A program made the position numbers and the translations under genes. DNA of 6,687 nt from Bacteroidota bacterium (GTDB lineage: Bacteria > Bacteroidota > Bacteroidia > NS11-12g > UBA955): positions 1-6,687 of the forward strand of contig JAURQA010000239.1 in assembly GCA_030836345.1 (NCBI GenBank). The letters are read 5' to 3'. Position 1 is the stretch's first letter. Every line of letters starts with the position of its first letter. Under the pieces are notes generated by a model. That model was not told the origin of the DNA. It saw nothing but the letters and a program-made list of their open reading frames with translations, and did no database searches. This document shows positions 1 to 6,660 of this stretch, piece after piece.

Positions 1-2015
1 CTGCGCCACGTGCATACAGTAACGCTACGTATGGAACGGATTGGACTGCTACTTCTTGGGTTGAAACATCTACAGGAATAATGCTTCCAGCAGCAACCGT
101 TGTCCAAAGAGATGCTTCTGCTACAGATGGATTAGAAGTAGATTTCATGACTAGCGATGTTACTCTAGAGGATGAAATGTTAACCATGAAGGTTAAGTTT
201 ACAGACATGAACAATGGATGTGATACAATATTGGAAAATAGCATCTTCGTTTATCCAACGATTACACCAGACTTTACATTCCCAGCACGTATTTGTGATG
301 GAGATGCCGTCTTGTTTGAAAATACATCAACTGTACTTTCAGGAGGTATGGGGTTTGAGTGGGATTTTGGAACGGGTGTATCTACAGATAAAACAGAAGC
401 TCCAGAGCCTGTGTTTGCATTCGATAGTGCCAATACTTATACCGTAACATTAACTGCTAAAACGCTTCCTTACGGATTTGAACATATCAAAACTTATACT
501 GTAGTGGTGAATGAAATACCAGTAGTTAATTTTTCTAAACTAAACGCATGTGAAGGAAATGACTTAACATTTACCAGTGCTGTTACTCCAGCTAGTTCTA
601 TATTATCATGGGATTTTGGTGATGGAAGTGCTCCAAGTAGTTTAACTAATCCAACACATCAATATACAAGCACAGGAAGTTATCCTGTAACACTAAGTGC
701 AGATTTAAATGGTTGTGTAGCAGAGGCAACACAAATAGCTTACCAGTTTGACAAGCCAGTAGCAGCTGCAACTGTAACCAGTGGAAGTTGTGATAATGAG
801 GAAATCGAAATCACAAATAATTCAAGCATCGCCAATGGTAACTTTGGTAGTTACTGGGATTTAGATGATGCAGGAGCAGTATTTACAGCAAAAGATGTAA
901 AGCATCAGTTTAGCACTCCAGGAGCTAAGAATGTGAAATTAACGGTAACTACCGATTTTGGATGTGAGGATGAGATTACTGTTCCAGTAACGGTAAAAGA
1001 GTCCCCAAAAGTAGTATTTACAAATACACCAGCATGTTCTATTGATCCTACCGAGTTCTCTAACTTAACACCATCAGTTGCTGGTACAAGCCCAACATTC
1101 TCATGGAACTTTAGTGATGGAACCTCAGGAGCAGAAAATCCAAGTCATACATGGACTGGTTTAGGCAAGAAAACAGTAACTTTTAATGTAACATTGGATA
1201 ATGGATGTGCAGCAGAGGTAAGCAAAGACTTATCCGTAGGTGTTCAGCCAGTTGTTAGCTTTGATGCAGCAGATGTATGTGCGGGTTCTCCAGCCGTATT
1301 TGATAACCAAACCACATGGCCAAGTGGCGACATTAGCTATGAGTGGGATTTTGCAGATGCTGGAAGTACTAGTACTGAGAGTGATCCAGTATATATGTAT
1401 TCTACTACAGCTACCAAAACATATGTTGTTACCTTAACTGCAAAAATTGCAGGGGGTTGTGAGGATGATTTCCAGAAACAAGTCACAGTAAACGAAGGAC
1501 CAAAAACATGCGAATTTGATTTTGCTAACGATTATACAGTAGGATTACGTGCAATTAAGTTAAGCCCAACAGGCGGAAGTACAGTAGGAATCGACTACAC
1601 TTGGATTCTAGGAAACGAAGGGTCTAAGACAAGTGCTGATGGTGGATTAACATACGAATGGCAAAATGAAGGGCCACAAACGGTAACAATGCGTGCGAAA
1701 GTGCGAACTACAGGATGTGAGTGCTCTTCAAGCAAAGAGATTGTATCTAGCAGTGTATCTGTAAAAAATCAGTTAAGTGCTGTTGTATTCCCTAACCCAA
1801 GTACAGGAGACCTATTTATTAAAATGGATAAAGCTCAAGGACAGTCGGTTACGATGACATTGGTAAGCTTAACAGGAGCTGTAGTGAAAACTCAAACAGC
1901 TGTTAACAATGGTACCATGAGATTTGATGCAAACAACGTATCAAACGGCGTGTACTTATTGAAAATGGTAAGTGGAGAGGAAGTATCTACAGTAAAAGTA
2001 ACTCTTCAACACTAA
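1..2015 (+). CDS. PKD-repeat secreted protein with type IX secretion sorting domain, 5'-partial
   Basis: The reading frame is open from base 3, so the true start lies upstream; the ATG at 81 is internal. About 670 residues are visible. Counting from the first visible codon, the tail of one domain is followed by about five PKD-type Ig-like repeats near residues 86-170, 173-249, 252-332, 334-412 and 415-497. Each carries a version of the WDFGDG core: WDFGTG, WDFGDG, WDLDDA, WNFSDG, WDFADA. A degenerate sixth follows at about 500-589. Most repeats have an early Cys (ACEG, SCDN, ACSI, VCAG) and a late Cys (NGC, FGC, NGC, GGC), suggesting one disulfide per repeat. Residues 593-670 match a T9SS type A sorting domain: a VVFPNPSTG start, a SLTGAVVKT middle and a SNGVYLLKMVSG end. 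In such proteins this domain directs export across the outer membrane and is cleaved off. The protein is therefore probably cell-surface or secreted, perhaps adhesive; no enzyme domain is visible. A strong terminator follows. Confidence 0.93.
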   Translation, partial: APRAYSNATYGTDWTATSWVETSTGIMLPAATVVQRDASATDGLEVDFMTSDVTLEDEMLTMKVKFTDMNNGCDTILENSIFVYPTITPDFTFPARICDGDAVLFENTSTVLSGGMGFEWDFGTGVSTDKTEAPEPVFAFDSANTYTVTLTAKTLPYGFEHIKTYTVVVNEIPVVNFSKLNACEGNDLTFTSAVTPASSILSWDFGDGSAPSSLTNPTHQYTSTGSYPVTLSADLNGCVAEATQIAYQFDKPVAAATVTSGSCDNEEIEITNNSSIANGNFGSYWDLDDAGAVFTAKDVKHQFSTPGAKNVKLTVTTDFGCEDEITVPVTVKESPKVVFTNTPACSIDPTEFSNLTPSVAGTSPTFSWNFSDGTSGAENPSHTWTGLGKKTVTFNVTLDNGCAAEVSKDLSVGVQPVVSFDAADVCAGSPAVFDNQTTWPSGDISYEWDFADAGSTSTESDPVYMYSTTATKTYVVTLTAKIAGGCEDDFQKQVTVNEGPKTCEFDFANDYTVGLRAIKLSPTGGSTVGIDYTWILGNEGSKTSADGGLTYEWQNEGPQTVTMRAKVRTTGCECSSSKEIVSSSVSVKNQLSAVVFPNPSTGDLFIKMDKAQGQSVTMTLVSLTGAVVKTQTAVNNGTMRFDANNVSNGVYLLKMVSGEEVSTVKVTLQH

Positions 2016-2035
2016 GAGGTAACCCTCTAACATAT

Positions 2036-2067
2036 AAAAGGCTGCTCATTTGAGCAGCCTTTTTTTT
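2036..2067. terminator. Rho-independent terminator between convergent genes
   Basis: A perfect 8-bp stem GGCTGCTC (2040-2047) / GAGCAGCC (2052-2059) has an ATTT loop. It is extended by A4 on the left (2036-2039) pairing with the start of an 8-T run (2060-2067). On the plus strand this is a classical terminator 21 bases after the PKD gene stop. On the minus strand the same hairpin is followed by only four T, so it may also stop sucD transcripts, less efficiently. A weaker AATCT/AGATT inverted repeat lies at 2068-2082, next to the sucD stop. Confidence 0.9.
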
Positions 2068-2084
2068 AATCTTTTTTAGATTAG

Positions 2085-2954
2085 TTATTTTAAAACGTCC
2101 TTCATTCGAAGGCCAATTTCTGCGGGGCTCTCTACGACATGAATGCCGCACCCTCTCATTATTTCCATCTTAGCAGCAGCAGTATCATCTTTGCCTCCAA
2201 CAATAGCACCCGCATGACCCATTCTTCGGCCAGCCGGAGCTGTTTGACCTGCAATAAAACCAACGACAGGTTTGGTCCCGTTTTCTTTAATCCAATGGGC
2301 TGCTTCAGCTTCCATGTTTCCGCCAATTTCACCAATCATAACAATCCCTTCTGTTTCTGGATCATCCATAAACATTTGGACGGCTTCCTTGGTAGTTGTA
2401 CCAATAATGGGATCACCTCCTATACCAATGGCTGTGCTTTGACCTAAGCCAAGTTTGGTTAATTGGTCTACTGCTTCATAGGTAAGAGTACCACTTTTAG
2501 AAATAACTCCTACGCTCCCTTTTTCAAAAATGAAGCCAGGCATAATTCCAATTTTTGCCTCGCCGGGTGTGATTATACCAGGGCAGTTTGGACCAATTAA
2601 GCGCACATTGCGCTCGTTAATATAGTTCTTAACGCGTACCATATCTTTTACAGGAATTCCTTCTGTAATAGCTACAATTACGCCAATACCACTTTCTGCA
2701 CTTTCCATAATAGCATCTGCAGCAAATGCAGGAGGAACAAATATGATACTCACATCTGCGCCCGTTTCTTTAACCGATTGCTGAACTGAATTAAAGACAG
2801 GTCTATCTAAGTGGGTTGATCCCCCTTTTCCTGGAGTGACTCCGCCCACGACATTTGTGCCATATTCAATCATTTGGGTGGCGTGAAACGTGCCTTCATT
2901 GCCAGTGAAACCTTGAACTATTATTTTGGAATCTTTGTTTACTAAAATACTCAT
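2085..2954 (-). CDS. sucD: Succinyl-CoA synthetase (ADP/GDP-forming), alpha subunit
   Basis: This is the alpha subunit of the TCA-cycle enzyme that interconverts succinyl-CoA and succinate with substrate-level formation of ATP or GTP. It works in the cytoplasm as a complex with SucC. The product is 289 aa, the same length as E. coli SucD. The N-terminal CoA-binding Rossmann part carries the [11 protein letters not shown] motif (residues 14-24) and TPGKGG (40-45). GPNCPG with Cys124 and the IGIMPG stretch follow. [10 protein letters not shown] starts the ligase domain, Glu209 lies in IGEIGG, and the phosphorylated active-site His is His247 in GHAGAI. All key residues are intact. Its beta-subunit partner sucC is not in the window, so the two subunits are encoded apart or sucC lies elsewhere. 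The gene ends at the shared terminator and starts head-to-head with the transglutaminase-like gene. Confidence 0.98.
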   Translation of the reverse strand: MSILVNKDSKIIVQGFTGNEGTFHATQMIEYGTNVVGGVTPGKGGSTHLDRPVFNSVQQSVKETGADVSIIFVPPAFAADAIMESAESGIGVIVAITEGIPVKDMVRVKNYINERNVRLIGPNCPGIITPGEAKIGIMPGFIFEKGSVGVISKSGTLTYEAVDQLTKLGLGQSTAIGIGGDPIIGTTTKEAVQMFMDDPETEGIVMIGEIGGNMEAEAAHWIKENGTKPVVGFIAGQTAPAGRRMGHAGAIVGGKDDTAAAKMEIMRGCGIHVVESPAEIGLRMKDVLK

Positions 2955-2966
2955 TTTTTGGGACTG

Positions 2967-2997
2967 CGAAGGTATTCATATCAAGCCGATGTTGCAA
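2967..2997 (-). promoter_or_regulatory. Candidate sucD promoter (Bacteroidota type)
   Basis: Read on the minus strand, TTG (2995-2997, within CATTTG) is followed after 20 bases by TACCTTCG (2967-2974). This is a one-mismatch match to the TAnnTTTG -7 element, at the -33/-7 spacing known for Bacteroidota primary sigma promoters. The start of transcription would fall around 2960-2963, giving sucD a leader of fewer than ten bases. The match is modest and could be chance. Confidence 0.35.
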
Positions 2998-3075
2998 ATG
3001 GGTTTTACTTATATGAAAAAAGTGTTTGTTCGTGATATTAGGCATGGATTTTGGAGTTGTCTATATCAAGAAAGT

Positions 3076-4236
3076 ATGCTAAAGTGTTTCTTCATATTGC
3101 TCCTGATGTTTGTTAAGGCCGTTCATTCAATGGACTTGACGCTGAACTTTTACGGTGAAAAAGTAGTGCTTAGAACGCTTTCATTAAACCATCCCGTGCT
3201 CAAAAAAGGGGCTACTGATCAGGATTTGAAATTTTTTCAATCTAAATTATCCAAAACAAACTGGGTCAAGATACTTCTAAGCCTCAATGCCAAAGCAGAT
3301 AAAATGGATTTAGATGATTACGGGAAATTCAACTTACTTAAATCCTTCGTTCTGAAATATGCCCAGGGGAGCCAATATACCAAAAAAGCATTGGTTTATG
3401 CAGCCCTTAGAATGGACGGCTTAGATGCAAAGCTGGCGGTGAAAGAGGACTTTTTTGAGATATATATTCGCATGAAACAGCCTACTGATTATGGATATTC
3501 CTTTAGGAATGAAGGTAAAACCTATTTTAGTACAAACCCCGGCGGCGTTCATCCAGTACATATTCAAATTCTGCAGGATACTTTTTATAAAAATGCAGGT
3601 CTAAGGCCTTTCTCTATTAATTTGAAAATACTTCCTAAAATTGGAATTAAGATAAAAAAACGACCCATCCGCTTCTACAGAAAAGGGTTAAAGTATGCGA
3701 GTACGATTAAATATAATGAGCATTATGTAGATTATCTCAATGATATGCCGATACTCCAATTGGGTGGTCATTTATTAGAGGTAGCCATTGAAAATTATTT
3801 GTTCTCCGAATTAGATGATAGCATGGCTCAATGGACAAAGAACATGAATACATCTGATAGGCAAAATTTCTTGCTTCATATGGTTCAACAAGCTTTCTCT
3901 TACAAGGCAGATATTGATTATAGAAAACATGAAAAAAGGAATACCGTAGCTCAATCGATCGCAGATGATTTTATTGATTGTGAGGATAAAGCTGTCTTAT
4001 ACCTTTTTTTAGCTGAAAGGTATACTAATACTAGAGGTATTATGCTTTACAATAAGGAAAAAAAACATGTCAATTGCGCCCTAGAAATGCCTCAAAATAC
4101 AGCGGGATATAATTTTAAGTATAAGAGTAAAAAGTATTTGATTGCTGAGCCTGCTTTTGAAGGTTATGATTTATCGGAGACTGATTTTAGTCAAGAGGAC
4201 ATTTTGAGAAGTCAGGTTTTTTTACGGAATAAGTAA
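3076..4236 (+). CDS. Secreted transglutaminase-like protein
   Basis: The product is 386 aa from the chosen ATG. That start puts a clean signal peptide at the N-terminus: K3, hydrophobic CFFILLLMFV, then AVHS with likely cleavage after residue 18. The frame is open back to 2926, inside sucD, and an ATG at 3013 is an alternative, but both push the hydrophobic segment far inward. The C-terminal third resembles the transglutaminase-like (papain-fold) proteins of Bacteroidota: a helical VQQAFSYKADIDY lead-in with a following EK, then DCEDKAVLY with the putative nucleophile Cys302, HVNCAL with His331, and KYLIAEPAF. In that last motif Glu358 sits where an Asp (DPTY-like) is usual. Residues 20-270 contain no domain I can name. 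The likely place of action is the periplasm or cell surface, as a cysteine peptidase or crosslinking-type enzyme; the substrate is unknown. Only a weak upstream promoter-like match (TTTG 3025-3028, GGATTTTG 3046-3053) is visible. Confidence 0.85.
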   Translation: MLKCFFILLLMFVKAVHSMDLTLNFYGEKVVLRTLSLNHPVLKKGATDQDLKFFQSKLSKTNWVKILLSLNAKADKMDLDDYGKFNLLKSFVLKYAQGSQYTKKALVYAALRMDGLDAKLAVKEDFFEIYIRMKQPTDYGYSFRNEGKTYFSTNPGGVHPVHIQILQDTFYKNAGLRPFSINLKILPKIGIKIKKRPIRFYRKGLKYASTIKYNEHYVDYLNDMPILQLGGHLLEVAIENYLFSELDDSMAQWTKNMNTSDRQNFLLHMVQQAFSYKADIDYRKHEKRNTVAQSIADDFIDCEDKAVLYLFLAERYTNTRGIMLYNKEKKHVNCALEMPQNTAGYNFKYKSKKYLIAEPAFEGYDLSETDFSQEDILRSQVFLRNK

Positions 4237-4806
4237 GCGCCCCCTTATAATTTGGTCCACTTCGTCGAAAAGCTGATGAGGGGTTAATTTCCGCCATTCG
4301 AAATCATTCAGTATTCCGCCAAAATTTATATAATGGTCAATGTTCTCTGCGCTCATTTCAGCCAAAACATGGCTTCTAAAATTAACTAAGGCAATCCAGC
4401 CATCCTCCTCTTCAACCTCCTGCCACCACTCTTCATAGTAACTTTCGTCGCTACCATGAAAATTTAAAATATTTTCACCAATGAGAATAAATTTTACTAT
4501 ACCATTGGATTGAAGTTCTTCGATAAGTTCTCTTTTGAGGGTCATGATATCATTGTTTATGGCGTCGTTCCACTCACCAATGAATTCGATGATTGCTACT
4601 TTTTCATGGTAGCCTATATACAGGAATTTAACGAATAGCGTACTTGAACCAAAGTCATCCCATTGTGGATGAATTAAAAAATTATACACTTGATTCGTAT
4701 AGTAGAACTCAGAATATTCTCTTCCAAAAAAAGGAGAAAACTCGTCCTCATTTGCACGGTATAGGTGTCTCCAATTGAAAAAAGGTTCTAATTCCTGCAT
4801 GGGCAT
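4222..4806 (-). CDS. Conserved-looking hypothetical protein, acidic and tryptophan-rich
   Basis: The product is 194 aa from the ATG at 4806. The frame is open to a TTG at 4824, but ATG at 4806 or ATG at 4800 is more plausible. I do not recognise a named domain. The sequence is rich in acidic and aromatic residues, including YYEEWWQEVEEEDGW (residues 123-137). It has well-ordered motifs such as SPFFGREYSEFYYT (24-37), IHPQWDDFGSSTLF (45-58), IIEFIGEWNDAINNDIM (72-88) and KFILIGENILNFHGSDESYY (105-124). Alternating hydrophobic strands and a helix (about 68-115) suggest a compact cytoplasmic alpha/beta fold, loosely STAS-like, which is inference. There is no signal peptide or membrane segment. 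Its last 15 bases overlap the end of the transglutaminase-like gene on the other strand, with no hairpin terminator between. It is probably a real gene of unknown function. Confidence 0.8.
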   Translation of the reverse strand: MPMQELEPFFNWRHLYRANEDEFSPFFGREYSEFYYTNQVYNFLIHPQWDDFGSSTLFVKFLYIGYHEKVAIIEFIGEWNDAINNDIMTLKRELIEELQSNGIVKFILIGENILNFHGSDESYYEEWWQEVEEEDGWIALVNFRSHVLAEMSAENIDHYINFGGILNDFEWRKLTPHQLFDEVDQIIRGRLLIP

Positions 4807-4808
4807 TG

Positions 4809-4816
4809 CAAAGATA
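4809..4816 (-). promoter_or_regulatory. Perfect TAnnTTTG -7 element at the start of the hypothetical gene
   Basis: On the minus strand the bases read TATCTTTG, an exact match to the Bacteroidota -7 consensus, two bases before the ATG at 4806. No convincing -33 TTG lies 19-23 bases upstream. If it is used, transcription would begin at or inside the proposed start codon. That would favour a leaderless message from 4806 or initiation at the ATG at 4800. It may be chance in AT-rich DNA. Confidence 0.3.
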
Positions 4817-4869
4817 AAACTCAAGTTAAATTATTCGTGTCCTAATCTAGTTATTCCTTAAAAAGGGAT

Positions 4870-4891
4870 TTATGATAATGCCTTATCATAA
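4870..4891. repeat. Perfect 9-bp inverted repeat, operator or weak terminator
   Basis: TTATGATAA (4870-4878) and TTATCATAA (4883-4891) are perfect inverted copies around a TGCC spacer. The repeat lies in the 105-base gap between the flavoprotein stop and the ATG of the hypothetical gene. With only one G-C pair per arm, and on the minus strand a T5 run (4860-4864) after five intervening bases, it is a poor intrinsic terminator for the flavoprotein. Its symmetry and position about 55-75 bases upstream of the candidate -7 element of the next gene also fit a regulator-binding palindrome. Confidence 0.5.
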
Positions 4892-4911
4892 TAGTATTTT
4901 TGACTTTTTTG

Positions 4912-6099
4912 TCACCTCAAAGACTTCGCAATGACTTTCAATTTTATCATATACTCATAAACGTCAGAAACTTTGCTAAGGTCTTTATTCTCAAAGTTTT
5001 TCTGGAAATTAGAAATAAAGTATTTGCTGATCAATTCTTTGGAAAAAGATTCTGTGTAAATGTCGCCAGACTTGTATTGATTGGAAAATTCTTTGTGCCA
5101 CAATATATCAAATTTTTTCAATTCTTCTTCTGTGTATTTGTCGTTTCTAATTGCTTTGCTAATTACTTCTGCAGCCAATATACCTGTTTTAATAGCGTAC
5201 GAAATTCCTTCTGCCGTAATTGGATTTACAAATCCTCCAGCATCTCCAATGGAAATTAAATTATTCGTAACGCGGGACCAATTAAAATCACCAAAGGCCA
5301 GCGGTATCTTTCCCCCTTCTATTCGCCCTTGTAGGGTTGCATTTTTGAATTTTTTAGATGCTATTGGGTGATTTTCTATGAAATCTTTTAAGATGGCCTT
5401 CAGATTTAAGGACTTTTTTTCAACGATATTGATGAATGTTCCGCAGCCCACATTTGCAGATGTTTCTGAGGTTGGGAAAATCCAAAAATAACCGGGTGAT
5501 ACGGATGATGTAAAATAAATTTCGATGGTTTTATCTAGTCCTGTTAAATTTTCGTAATACCCTCTCACTGCCCATGCGTTTTTATGAAGATCTTTGTTGT
5601 GCTGGCCTAATATTGAGTTGTAACCTGTGGCATCTATAATTGTTTTACCAGAAATGGTAGTATTATCTTTAGTTATGACACCTGTATGCTCATCTGAAAT
5701 CTTTTTTATCTCTGTTTTTGGAAGAAACTGAACGGACTCAAAACTCATGGCTTTTTTTAATAATATATTATCAAATATATTTCTAGAAATAATATAGATT
5801 TGAGATTCATTATCATCAGCGAATTCAAACTTTAATTGAGAGTTATTGGAAAAAATGAGAGAGTATCCATTGACTTTAAATGGGGCTGATTTTTCAATTT
5901 CTTTAAATACCCCAAGTTTTATGAGGTCTGCTTTTGCTTTGTAAGTAATTCCATCTCCACAAGTTTTATCTCTTGGGAAGTCTTTCTTGTCCAATAGTGC
6001 TGTGCTAATTCCATTTTGACCAAAAATTATGGCAGATGAAGCACCAGCTGGCCCGGCGCCAACAACCACTGCATCAAATTTCTGTGTATATTCTTTCAT
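4912..6099 (-). CDS. FAD-dependent oxidoreductase, geranylgeranyl reductase family
   Basis: The product is a 395-aa flavoprotein. FDAVVVGAGPAGASSA (residues 8-23) is the FAD-binding Rossmann GxGxxG motif. DKKDFPRDKTCGDG (37-50) contains the FPRxKxCGDG signature of geranylgeranyl-reductase-like enzymes, with Cys47. ISRNIFDNIL (104-113) is the usual second FAD-contact segment, IIDATGYNS (154-162) is the ATG motif, and GYFWIFP (203-209) is the family's aromatic motif. ISIGDAGGFVNPITAEGISYA (283-302) is the GD motif that closes the FAD site. Family members reduce isoprenoid double bonds (chlorophyll or archaeal lipid side chains, menaquinone) or oxidise other hydrophobic substrates; the substrate here cannot be told. 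No membrane span is visible. It starts 11 bases after the stop of a 53-codon gene on the same strand, probably in one transcript. It looks more AT-rich than sucD or the PKD gene. The next gene downstream has its own promoter-like element. Confidence 0.92.
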   Translation of the reverse strand: MKEYTQKFDAVVVGAGPAGASSAIIFGQNGISTALLDKKDFPRDKTCGDGITYKAKADLIKLGVFKEIEKSAPFKVNGYSLIFSNNSQLKFEFADDNESQIYIISRNIFDNILLKKAMSFESVQFLPKTEIKKISDEHTGVITKDNTTISGKTIIDATGYNSILGQHNKDLHKNAWAVRGYYENLTGLDKTIEIYFTSSVSPGYFWIFPTSETSANVGCGTFINIVEKKSLNLKAILKDFIENHPIASKKFKNATLQGRIEGGKIPLAFGDFNWSRVTNNLISIGDAGGFVNPITAEGISYAIKTGILAAEVISKAIRNDKYTEEELKKFDILWHKEFSNQYKSGDIYTESFSKELISKYFISNFQKNFENKDLSKVSDVYEYMIKLKVIAKSLR

Positions 6100-6110
6100 A
6101 GGTTTGTTAA

Positions 6111-6272
6111 TTAATTATTGGTTTGCAGCTTTAAGGTGTAAATCTGCTTTATTATGCGTTGATGGATAGATAATTTATCCCAATTTTGATCTTCTTTGAA
6201 ACAAAAAGCATCGGTCCTCGGGCACACATCTAATGAATAAAGGTAATTATCCTTTAAGGCATTAATTTTCAT
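6111..6272 (-). CDS. Small 53-aa protein with CX6C motif, upstream of the flavoprotein
   Basis: A 53-codon frame opens with ATG at 6272 (MKINALKDNYLYSLDVCP...) and stops at 6111, 11 bases before the flavoprotein ATG. It is too short for many gene callers. The peptide is near neutral in charge, with no signal peptide or membrane segment. A central CPRTDAFC has Cys17 and Cys24 six residues apart. Then come KEDQNW and a basic amphipathic helix-like tail IHQRIIKQIYTLKL. A perfect TATATTTG -7 element lies 62 bases upstream of the ATG. The tight same-strand spacing implies co-transcription with the flavoprotein. I do not recognise the family. It might be an accessory subunit, a small redox or metal-binding partner, or a peptide substrate of the flavoenzyme; all three are inference. 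The evidence for coding is its position, promoter and composition; conservation is untested. Confidence 0.68.
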   Translation of the reverse strand: MKINALKDNYLYSLDVCPRTDAFCFKEDQNWDKLSIHQRIIKQIYTLKLQTNN

Positions 6273-6334
6273 ACTAGCTTTGGTTTTGTAGTTGGTTTTA
6301 TAATTTATAAAATAACTTATAAAAAATAAAGTAA

Positions 6335-6342
6335 CAAATATA
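6335..6342 (-). promoter_or_regulatory. -7 element for the small-protein/flavoprotein operon
   Basis: The minus strand reads TATATTTG, an exact TAnnTTTG match. Transcription would begin near 6329 and leave a 5' leader of about 55 bases before the small gene's ATG at 6272. The expected -33 region (about 6363-6368) is T-rich but lacks a clear TTG, so the call rests on the -7 box and its position. No comparable element sits directly before the flavoprotein ATG at 6099, which supports a single two-gene transcript. Confidence 0.5.
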
Positions 6343-6619
6343 GTTTAATTGTTTTAATTTTTATAAAAACTTTTTAACCTTTACTAAGGGTGAATTTGTT
6401 TTACCATCCCATAAAATACCAAAAATTATTCAGTCAAGGCTTTAATTTTACGTCCTAGGGGCACTTTAATTTAAAGGTCTAACTTTTCTTATTACCCCAT
6501 GGCCCTTCACCATAAGTCTATTTTTTGTCAAAGATTAATGTTTGAAAGAATCCACAAAAAAGTGAATCAACAAATTTGTGTAATAATTTTGACATTTGTA
6601 TGCAAGTATCTGTTAGCTT

Positions 6620-6653
6620 TTGCACTGCAACTGGTTGTTAAGTAGTAAATTTG
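6620..6653 (+). promoter_or_regulatory. Rightward Bacteroidota-type promoter at the right edge
   Basis: TTG (6620-6622, within CTTTTG) is followed after 23 bases by TAAATTTG (6646-6653), an exact TAnnTTTG -7 match within the spacing range reported for Bacteroidota promoters. The start point would be about 6657-6660, directly before the ATG at 6661. This makes a leaderless or near-leaderless message, or translation from the second ATG at 6667, likely if the promoter is real. Confidence 0.5.
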
Positions 6654-6660
6654 TACAAAT

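Larger units (their letters stand above)
6273..6660. other. AT-rich divergent intergenic region
   Basis: About 390 bases carry no convincing gene. They hold the -7 element of the leftward operon (6335-6342), a direct repeat CTTTAATTT (6440-6448 and 6464-6472, 24 bases apart) whose second copy is part of a CTTTAA-T-TTAAAG palindrome (6464-6476), the palindromes CCTAGG (6454-6459) and CAAATTTG (6571-6578), and a rightward promoter near 6620-6653. A 48-codon open frame (6499-6645, +) with a hydrophobic C-terminal half is present, but its support is poor. Confidence 0.6.

Noticed and set aside
214..1437. Short open frames in other frames and on the minus strand within the PKD gene
   Set aside because: The PKD frame is continuous with clear domain motifs; these frames have no start or promoter support.
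300..1500. Regularly spaced similar segments, considered as a DNA repeat array or CRISPR
   Set aside because: The similarity is at protein level (PKD domains of about 80 residues) and not identical short DNA repeats with unique spacers.
2139..2447. A 102-aa open frame on the plus strand
   Set aside because: It lies wholly inside sucD on the opposite strand, where all SucD active-site motifs are intact.
4807..4824. TTG at 4824 as the start of the unknown acidic protein
   Set aside because: It would add only six residues and uses a rare start codon. ATG codons at 4806 and 4800 are available closer to the conserved-looking part.
4900..5371. Two plus-strand open frames of 119 and 96 codons
   Set aside because: Both are antisense to the flavoprotein gene, which has full family motifs; their Phe/Asn/Ser-rich composition is typical of a reverse-strand shadow.
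6499..6645. A 48-codon plus-strand frame with a hydrophobic C-terminal half, resembling a small membrane peptide
   Set aside because: It has no promoter or start-region support, its end runs into the -7 element at 6646, and open frames of this size are expected by chance in AT-rich DNA.
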